Source: JAGUXG01 sp043798435 (GTDB lineage: Bacteria; UBA9089; UBA9088; JAGUXG01). Taken from it: DNA of 9,956 bases. A program made the position numbers and the translations under genes. The DNA lies in assembly GCA_043798435.1 (NCBI GenBank), contig JAZDOR010000029.1, positions 1-9,956 of the forward strand, in the 5' to 3' direction. Shown in pieces: positions 5,081-9,956 of this stretch (position 1 is its first letter; each line of letters starts with the position of its first letter). A model generated the notes under the pieces. It worked only from the letters and a program-made list of their open reading frames with translations. It ran no database searches and had not been told where the DNA came from.

Positions 5081-7195
5081 TTATTGATAAAACCAGTAGT
5101 GTGTGGTAAAGTAGGAGACCTGATGCTTGTCAACAACCTCTAACTTTATTTTTGTCTTTTCAGAAGTGATAAGAGAGCCTGAAATTTTTATCATCGGCTC
5201 ATGCCATAAAGATGTCTCCTGGCTTCCCTTGAAATTCTGCCACCACTCCCGCGCCTGGCCATTTATATAGACGCCAAGACTGAATGGTGCGGTTGCCCTG
5301 GCAACTATGAAGAGGTCTTTGTTGGGGATGGTCTTTATGGTAAACTCTTCACCACCAGATACCACCCTTGCTCCATCTGTAACAATCTTCTCATGTTCAT
5401 CTAAATAAGAGGCTGTGGTCACAAATGTGTGTTTAGTAAGCCCTGGTTCTGCTTGCCATGTCTTATAATGATGAGCGTCTTCATCAGCCACATCAGCTAT
5501 ATCTATCTTATCAACCAGCTCCTTTCCAGCCAAAGCTTCTTTTGTCCGTGCAAGCTTGATATTATCTCCATTATAGAGACCACTAAAGTTTGCCTTAAAT
5601 ACCTTCATTGGCTCTGACCCAGCCCCTGCCACAGTAGGCTCAAGGAGACCAAACGAGCCCATTTCCCCTCCCAAAACCTCTGTACCGAATCTAAACCAGG
5701 AGGGATAAATGATAAAATAATCAGGCTTCTTCTTCAGGTTTTCAAGAAATTCATAGAGCAAGCCATTTCCACCACCACGAGGTGTAGAAGACATAACTAT
5801 ATCAGGATAGCAAAGCCCAATCAGGTCAATGCAATACCTCTGGCTGAGATATTTTATGGCCCCGGCATCGTTTATGGCCAGGATAGCATCTTCGGGTATC
5901 TTCTCTTTCACCCATTTCCCAAGGGCGATCTGCTGAAGATGGATATCCTTACAGTTTTTACCGAAGGCAATACCAAAATAAATGGCTGTGAGAAAGGAGA
6001 AGAGGACAAAGAAGACAGCTATCCCCCAAAAACCTTCTTTTTGAGCAGGGAAAGAGAGGCTCAACTGATGAATTCCGACTGCCACCATTATTAAAAACAG
6101 GGGATAGTAAGGGATGATGTATCTATGCCAATGGATATTATCGGGTTTTGAGATAGATGCGGTCAGGATTCCAATAAAGAACCACAAGAAACTGAGAGAG
6201 TATGGACCCAACCTTCTCTTTATAACCTCTCCTATACAAAAAGGAAATACAGCAACAATAAAGAAAAGCAGGGCAAAGGGTGCGATATAGACCGCAGGAT
6301 AGCCTGAATTCGCATTCAAGACACTGATATAATCCCCAGAAAATCCAGCAAAGACATCTTTTAAGAGAAAGAAGAAGTATCTGATGCCTGTAGCCAGACA
6401 ATCTAATATGGAGCTATGTCCTGTGGCTAATTGTGATTTTGAAGCTATGGTGTTGAAGCTCATTGAGCCGGTGAGGCTAAGGTTTAATAATAGCCAAAAG
6501 ATACCAGAAAGAACAGGAATTACCGAAAGGATAGATTGAATAAAGGGCAGCCTCTCATTTTTGGGCTTGATTAACTGATTGACAAAGATTAGAAAGAAGA
6601 GGATGATGGAAGCGATAAACCCCTCAGGTCTGGTGATAGAAAGGAGGCTTCCAGTTATGACTATAGGTAAAAGGTTCTTCTTTTCATAAAAAGCAAGAAA
6701 TGTCCAGAATGTTAAGACTAACATAAAGCCAAATAGCCCTGTATCCATTCCAGAAAAGGTTGCCCAGAGGAATGGCCCACTTAAGATAACAAGGAGCATA
6801 GAGATAACTCCAACAGCGTGGCAGACTAATTGTTTTCCAATAAGATAGGCAAAGAATCCAGTTCCAATAAGTATTAAAAGGGAAAGGAATAAAGAATAAT
6901 TGATAGCACTTAAGCCATCACTTCCCAATAGAAAATTAGGAACAAGCAGAAGTGTGTAAAGGAGGGATGTTACGCCTGTGGTAGGGATGTCTCCTGTGTT
7001 ATATTGAAAAGGAAAGCCTGCGGCAAACTGGCGGGCATACTGAAAGAAGATGAAGGGGTCATCTAAGGGAAGGGATAGCTCTCCCTCCGCATAATATCGC
7101 ATGGAAGCAACATATAGCCCGGAGATTATGGCACAGATAAAGAATAGGGAGAGAACGACCCAAACAATTCCACCCCTCTTTTTCTTTTCTTTCAT
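5081..7195 (-). CDS. GT-C superfamily membrane glycosyltransferase-like protein
   Basis: This is a large integral membrane protein with 704 residues from ATG 7195. After a basic N-terminus (MKEKKKRGG) comes a first membrane helix at about 9-28. An extracytoplasmic loop then carries LPLDDPFIFFQYARQFAAGF (about 43-62), which fits the conserved Asp-Asp-x-(Y/F)-I-x-x-x-YA loop of GT-C enzymes that use polyprenyl-phosphate sugars. Many further hydrophobic helices run to about residue 400. A soluble C-terminal part begins with AINDAGAIKYLSQRYCIDLIGL (about 440-461), a stretch typical of these proteins, and ends in a beta-rich periplasmic domain. Its role is probably sugar transfer to a lipid, glycan or protein at the outer face of the inner membrane; substrate and acceptor cannot be read from sequence. 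A TTG at 7261 would add 22 residues without a better ribosome site, so ATG is preferred. It precedes the DUF362 gene on the same strand. Confidence 0.85.
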   Translation of the reverse strand: MKEKKKRGGIVWVVLSLFFICAIISGLYVASMRYYAEGELSLPLDDPFIFFQYARQFAAGFPFQYNTGDIPTTGVTSLLYTLLLVPNFLLGSDGLSAINYSLFLSLLILIGTGFFAYLIGKQLVCHAVGVISMLLVILSGPFLWATFSGMDTGLFGFMLVLTFWTFLAFYEKKNLLPIVITGSLLSITRPEGFIASIILFFLIFVNQLIKPKNERLPFIQSILSVIPVLSGIFWLLLNLSLTGSMSFNTIASKSQLATGHSSILDCLATGIRYFFFLLKDVFAGFSGDYISVLNANSGYPAVYIAPFALLFFIVAVFPFCIGEVIKRRLGPYSLSFLWFFIGILTASISKPDNIHWHRYIIPYYPLFLIMVAVGIHQLSLSFPAQKEGFWGIAVFFVLFSFLTAIYFGIAFGKNCKDIHLQQIALGKWVKEKIPEDAILAINDAGAIKYLSQRYCIDLIGLCYPDIVMSSTPRGGGNGLLYEFLENLKKKPDYFIIYPSWFRFGTEVLGGEMGSFGLLEPTVAGAGSEPMKVFKANFSGLYNGDNIKLARTKEALAGKELVDKIDIADVADEDAHHYKTWQAEPGLTKHTFVTTASYLDEHEKIVTDGARVVSGGEEFTIKTIPNKDLFIVARATAPFSLGVYINGQAREWWQNFKGSQETSLWHEPMIKISGSLITSEKTKIKLEVVDKHQVSYFTTHYWFYQ

Positions 7196-7394
7196 TTTAG
7201 AATCAATTTTAAGACTCTTCTTTGGCTTTGTCAATGAAAAGATATAAGGTGTCGTAATCAATCAGTTATCGGTGGGAATTTTAGTCAGATGGAGGTAAAA
7301 ATGTGTAAGGTAAATATCAGGATTAGAGACAATAAAATCGGCTCTTCTCCAATGTGCAGGAGGCAAGTAAAAGCAGAAGACCTTTAGGCAACTT

Positions 7395-7436
7395 ATCTGA
7401 CTTCTAACTTCTGACCTTTGATCTCTAACATCTAAC
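7395..7436 (-). repeat. Six-unit heptad array overlapping the end of trpA
   Basis: Six consecutive 7-nt units on the + strand read ATCTGAC, TTCTAAC, TTCTGAC, CTTTGAT, CTCTAAC, ATCTAAC. On the minus strand they correspond to GTTAGAT, GTTAGAG and related units. The trpA stop (7425-7427) and its last codons fall within the array. The GTCAGAA/GTTAGAA wording matches the degenerate end of the leuS array. Confidence 0.8.
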
Positions 7437-8210
7437 TTTATGAACTGCAAAAGCAATAGAGTTTACAAAATCAAAGACAGGCTTTACTGGGTCAGCTAAG
7501 TTTTTTCCTATGGTATCTACAATAGCAGAGCCAACAATGACACCATCGGCTATCTTTGCCACCTCTTCTGCCTGAGAAGGGTTAGATATTCCAAAGCCAA
7601 CAGCTACAGGTTTTTTGCAAAGGGTTTTTATCTTCTGCAATCTCTCTTTAAGGTGAAATGAGAGAGAGTCTCTTATCCCTGTTATCCCGGTTATAGAGAC
7701 ATAATAAATAAATGGGGCAGGGCAAGAGCCTATAAACCTTATTCTTTCATCAGTTGATGTGGGTGCAAGAAGAAAGATGATAGAAAAATCCTTCTTCTCA
7801 GCACAAGAGGCAAGTCTCTTGGCCTCTTCAGGTGGAAGGTCAGGAATAACTACAGCGGAAACACCACTATCCTTTGCTGAGGAAACAAACCTTTCTATTC
7901 CATATTTATAGATGGGATTGTAGTAGGAGAGAAGGATGATGGGAATCTTTACCCTCTTTTTCTGCCTCCCTACCATTTTAATCACCTTTTCTAAACTCAC
8001 GCCTTGTTTTAATGCTCGATTGTAGGCAGCTTGGATTATTGGGCCATCAGCGATAGGGTCGGAGAATGGTACACCCAACTCTATCATATCAGCACCAGCA
8101 GATTCTATTATACCTATAAGCTCCTCTGTTTTAGAAAGAGATGGGTCGCCACAAGTGATATATGGAATAAAGACGCTTCTTTTGCTTGCAAAAACCTCTT
8201 TTAATCTCAT
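7425..8210 (-). CDS. trpA: Tryptophan synthase alpha chain
   Basis: TrpA cleaves indole-3-glycerol phosphate to indole and glyceraldehyde 3-phosphate and passes indole to TrpB in the alpha2-beta2 complex. The 261 residues are near the family norm of about 260-270. PYITCGDPS (16-24) opens the barrel. GADMIELGVPFSDPIADGP (39-57) carries the catalytic Glu44 and Asp55, equivalent to E. coli Glu49 and Asp60. A Gly-rich loop is at YYVSITGITGIR, and the phosphate-binding AVGFGISNP and DGVIVGSAIV segments lie in the C-terminal half. All key residues are present. The C-terminus ends HKVRC, where the last codons and the TAG come from a heptanucleotide array, so the natural end may have been altered by repeat insertion. 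No trpB or other trp gene is adjacent in the window. There is no clear Shine-Dalgarno before ATG 8210. Confidence 0.97.
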   Translation of the reverse strand: MRLKEVFASKRSVFIPYITCGDPSLSKTEELIGIIESAGADMIELGVPFSDPIADGPIIQAAYNRALKQGVSLEKVIKMVGRQKKRVKIPIILLSYYNPIYKYGIERFVSSAKDSGVSAVVIPDLPPEEAKRLASCAEKKDFSIIFLLAPTSTDERIRFIGSCPAPFIYYVSITGITGIRDSLSFHLKERLQKIKTLCKKPVAVGFGISNPSQAEEVAKIADGVIVGSAIVDTIGKNLADPVKPVFDFVNSIAFAVHKVRC

Positions 8211-8285
8211 TAAATAATTGTAAATAAAGGATGGTTAAAAACTTATTGATGTATATACCACCAGATTTTTTTTGCAGAGCAAAGA

Positions 8286-8738
8286 TCACCAGGATGAATA
8301 GGTGCTATATGGAGTACCAGTACCAACAGTATCTAATTCTTGAGAGTTTATGAAGACCTTTCCACATTGGTCGGAAGTGGGGCCAGTCACTAAAAGCCAG
8401 CCACCAGTATTATCAATGCCTGCTGTCTCAGCTACCACCGCCTTGTCTTCATCGGCATGCGCCGCACTCCTTTTCAATAAAGCAGCTGGCCTACTATCAA
8501 AATATTCCGAGAGGATTGCCTCAAACTCAGCATCTGATGTAGGATATTGATCCTTTGTCTCTCGGATACAGTAAGCGTTCACTGCCGCCTGAATGTTCTG
8601 AAGGTTCTTGTGTGTAGTCTTCTCCCTGCTTCTATCTATCAGCATACCTACTCTTGGAAGCAATATTGTTAAAAGAATCCCAATGATCGTTACAACTATC
8701 ATCAACTCAATCAAAGTGAAACCCTTTCTTTTCTTCAT
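8286..8738 (-). CDS. Type IV pilin-like / type II secretion pseudopilin prepilin
   Basis: This is a 150-residue precursor with a class III leader: MKKRKG then FTLIELMIVVTIIGILLTILLP. The prepilin peptidase site is Gly6|Phe7, and the conserved Glu5 of the mature protein is Glu11. The hydrophobic N-terminal helix leads into an amphipathic stretch (SREKTTHKNLQNIQAAVNAY, about 38-56). After it comes a small globular head with Cys57 and Cys125, which could form a disulfide, and a NTGGWLLVTG segment (110-119) like that of small GspG/PilA-type heads. The protein should be cleaved and methylated by PilD and assembled at the inner membrane. Pilus versus secretion pseudopilus cannot be decided, because no assembly ATPase, secretin or platform gene is in the window. 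The start is fixed by the leader. A perfect promoter ends 6 nt before the ATG, so the transcript may be leaderless. Confidence 0.93.
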   Translation of the reverse strand: MKKRKGFTLIELMIVVTIIGILLTILLPRVGMLIDRSREKTTHKNLQNIQAAVNAYCIRETKDQYPTSDAEFEAILSEYFDSRPAALLKRSAAHADEDKAVVAETAGIDNTGGWLLVTGPTSDQCGKVFINSQELDTVGTGTPYSTYSSW

Positions 8739-8744
8739 GCCCTT

Positions 8745-8773
8745 ATTATACTCCCCAAACCTTTCTCTGTCAA
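8745..8773 (-). promoter_or_regulatory. Perfect consensus sigma-70 promoter for the prepilin gene
   Basis: On the minus strand TTGACA (8773-8768) and TATAAT (8750-8745) are separated by exactly 17 bases. Both hexamers match the consensus fully. Counting seven bases from the last T of the -10 element puts +1 at base 8738, the A of the prepilin ATG. The six intervening bases are AAGGGC. The mRNA would therefore be leaderless or have a leader of one or two bases. Confidence 0.85.
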
Positions 8774-8900
8774 CAGATTTTGCATAATATTTAATTACTC
8801 AACTTTGGCAAATTTGCAAAACTTTTTAAGGTAAATTGATAAAATGCCGATAAATAGAATAGATTTGTCTAATTTAATTATATAGGAATTTCCTTTTTTA

Positions 8901-8973
8901 GACACTGATTAACACTGATACTCACAGATAATTTTTAAGTTTTATCAGTGAAAATCAGTGTAAATCTGTGTCA
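8901..8973. repeat. Opposed decamer arrays with a strong stem-loop downstream of ccsA
   Basis: Three 10-nt units on the + strand (8901-8930: GACACTGATT, AACACTGATA, CTCACAGATA) are followed by a 13-nt T-rich spacer. Three opposing units follow at 8944-8973 (ATCAGTGAAA, ATCAGTGTAA, ATCTGTGTCA). Bases 8902-8919 can pair with 8944-8961 at 16 of 18 positions. On the minus strand it follows ccsA, but the stem is followed by an A-rich stretch and not a T-run, so a classic terminator is unlikely. The region around it (8774-8987) holds no gene that I can see. Confidence 0.8.
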
Positions 8974-8987
8974 AATAACTTGTTAAG

Positions 8988-9734
8988 CTATATATAGCTA
9001 TGTAATCCTGACAATAAAAAATTTACTCCGAGATAAGTGAAGATGACGGCAAGAAATCCGATTATAGCAAGGTAGGCTGATTTTTTATCTCTCCAGCCAA
9101 TAGCCCTCAAATGGAGATACAGGGCATAAATAAGCCAGGTGATAAGTGCCCAGGTCTCCTTTGGATCCCAGCTCCAGTATCTTCCCCAGGCATAGTGTGC
9201 CCAGACAGCCCCAGTGATTATGCCTAATGTCAAAAGGACAAACCCAATGGCAATTGATTTATAGGCTATCTCATCTAAGTATGCCTCCTTCTTAAAAAGA
9301 TAGGATAGGCTAACCCCAAAGGAGACAGCAAAAGAAGCATAGGCAAAAAAGCATACGGCTACATGGAAGAAGAGCCAATAGCTCTGGAGAGCAGGCACTA
9401 ATGGTGTAATCTCCTTATATTTTGAGCCAAGCAATGAGGCAGACAAAAGGAGCAGAAATGCCAGTCCAATAACAAGCCCACCGAAAATCCTGGTCTTGTA
9501 TCTGGATTCAATAAATAGATACGTGATAACAATAGACCAGGAGAAGAAAACCAGAGATTCATATAGATTTGTGAAGGGCGGATGGCCTGCCTCAAGTGTT
9601 CTGATAACCAGGCCTCCTGTATGAGCAATCAAGCCCATTAGGGCAGAAAGTCTTCCTTGTCTTCCAAGTGAGTAAAAAAGGATACCTATCCCATAGAAGA
9701 CCAAAGTAGCGATAAATAAGATGGGGCTATTCAT
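8988..9734 (-). CDS. ccsA: Cytochrome c biogenesis protein, CcsA/ResC family
   Basis: This is a polytopic heme-handling protein of system II cytochrome c maturation, acting with CcsB/ResB to export heme and attach it to apocytochromes; some databases name this family CcsB. It has 248 residues from ATG 9734. The sequence shows multiple membrane helices, the HPPFTNLYESLVFFSW segment (about 51-66), and the tryptophan-rich WWD-type motif WAHYAWGRYWSWDPKETWAL (178-197), which presents heme at the outer face. Conserved-type histidines are at 38, 124, 180 and 245. The length of about 250 residues suits the short bacterial form without the ResB fusion. A TTG at 9752 would add six residues, but neither start has a clear Shine-Dalgarno, so the ATG is preferred. 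No ccs or hem partner is next to it. The 200 bases upstream contain only repeat arrays. Confidence 0.94.
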   Translation of the reverse strand: MNSPILFIATLVFYGIGILFYSLGRQGRLSALMGLIAHTGGLVIRTLEAGHPPFTNLYESLVFFSWSIVITYLFIESRYKTRIFGGLVIGLAFLLLLSASLLGSKYKEITPLVPALQSYWLFFHVAVCFFAYASFAVSFGVSLSYLFKKEAYLDEIAYKSIAIGFVLLTLGIITGAVWAHYAWGRYWSWDPKETWALITWLIYALYLHLRAIGWRDKKSAYLAIIGFLAVIFTYLGVNFLLSGLHSYI

Positions 9735-9775
9735 TTTTTTGTAAGCGTTCAAGGGGGCGATAAAAGCAATTATTC

Positions 9776-9805
9776 ACCGCAGAGCACGCTGAGTTCGCAG
9801 AGACT
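9776..9805 (+). repeat. Three-unit decamer array (CGCAGAG family)
   Basis: Three imperfect 10-nt units (ACCGCAGAGC, ACGCTGAGTT, CGCAGAGACT) stand just upstream of ccsA. The unit sequence is unrelated to the other arrays in the window. Confidence 0.6.
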
Positions 9806-9857
9806 ATCTTTTATAAAAAATTCGTAACTATTTACTCAAGTGAAGTAGAAGAAGAAA

Positions 9858-9901
9858 CACGAAAGCCCGAAAGGGAGAAAACCCGAAAGTGAGAAAGAGA
9901 G
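9858..9901 (+). repeat. Five-unit octamer array (CCCGAAAG family)
   Basis: Five consecutive 8-nt units read CACGAAAG, CCCGAAAG, GGAGAAAA, CCCGAAAG, TGAGAAAG, followed by a partial AGAG. The unit length differs from those of the neighbouring arrays. Confidence 0.65.
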
Positions 9902-9905
9902 TTGA

Positions 9906-9932
9906 ACCACAAAGCTCACAAAGAGCACAAAG
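9906..9932 (+). repeat. Three-unit nonamer array (CACAAAG family)
   Basis: Three 9-nt units (ACCACAAAG, CTCACAAAG, AGCACAAAG) start five bases after the octamer array ends. Together with the two arrays before it, this is the third unrelated family within about 160 bases; no gene is visible from 9753 to the window end. Confidence 0.6.
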
Positions 9933-9956
9933 ATAGATATTAAAAATTATTCTTAT

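Noticed and set aside
7262..7456. Minus-strand 64-codon open frame between trpA and the GT-C gene
   Set aside because: It starts inside trpA, runs through the heptad array (the DVRDQRSEVRSQ stretch is repeat-coded), has no Shine-Dalgarno and resembles no protein I know. Repeats often stay open by chance.
8266..8285. Possible terminator after the prepilin gene (TTTGC-TCT-GCAAA)
   Set aside because: The stem is only 5 bp and on the transcribed strand it is followed by A residues, not U residues.
8808..8817. 10-bp palindrome GCAAATTTGC upstream of the pilin promoter
   Set aside because: Short and AT-rich, with a single occurrence; it could be an operator but there is no supporting second site or nearby regulator gene.
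8986..8999. 14-bp perfect palindrome AGCTATATATAGCT at the ccsA stop codon
   Set aside because: It is mostly alternating A/T, overlaps the last codons, and one copy alone is not enough to argue for an operator or a terminator.
1..9956. tRNA, rRNA or insertion-sequence genes
   Set aside because: I found no tRNA-like cloverleaf with a TTCRANYC arm, no rRNA segments and no transposase-like frame in the window.

Overview
The window comes from a low-GC, Gram-negative-type bacterium. It carries a bacterial rplM-rpsI ribosomal pair, a bacterial LeuRS, the tail of a flagellar rod-binding protein, a type IV pilin-like prepilin, a system II cytochrome c maturation protein and a GT-C type membrane glycosyltransferase. 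No marker here fixes the phylum. The unsorted functional content and the many short phased repeats would suit an uncultured candidate-phylum diderm, but that is inference.

Layout. Bases 2-163 (+) are the C-terminal end of a FlgJ-like protein. Bases 164-455 are a gene-free stretch with an inverted heptanucleotide array and a good promoter for the ribosomal pair. rplM (456-863) and rpsI (866-1264) are followed by a repeat-built hairpin and then leuS (1350-3827), all on +. leuS converges at about 3.83-3.93 kb with a minus-strand block that fills the rest. Read in transcription order from the right, this block holds ccsA (9734-8988), a prepilin (8738-8286), trpA (8210-7425), a large GT-C membrane protein (7195-5081) and a DUF362 protein (5014-3935). 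rplM/rpsI are a classic coupled pair. The GT-C and DUF362 genes also look coupled. The others look like independent neighbours rather than one pathway: trpA has no other trp gene beside it, and ccsA no other ccs or hem gene.

The most unusual property is a set of short-unit phased repeats at nearly every gene boundary. I count about ten arrays in under 10 kb, in several unrelated sequence families with unit lengths of 7, 8, 9 or 10 nt. Three loci (217-280, 1271-1342, 8901-8973) are built as two opposing arrays around a 13-16 nt spacer, so they can fold. One array lies in frame inside leuS and encodes three copies of a heptapeptide. Others supply the stop codons of trpA and DUF362. One sits between two copies of a 41-bp duplication of the DUF362 start, turning the ancestral start into a 20-codon leader that ends one base before the present ATG. 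Separately, the prepilin has a perfect consensus sigma-70 promoter placed so that transcription should begin at or within a base or two of the start codon.
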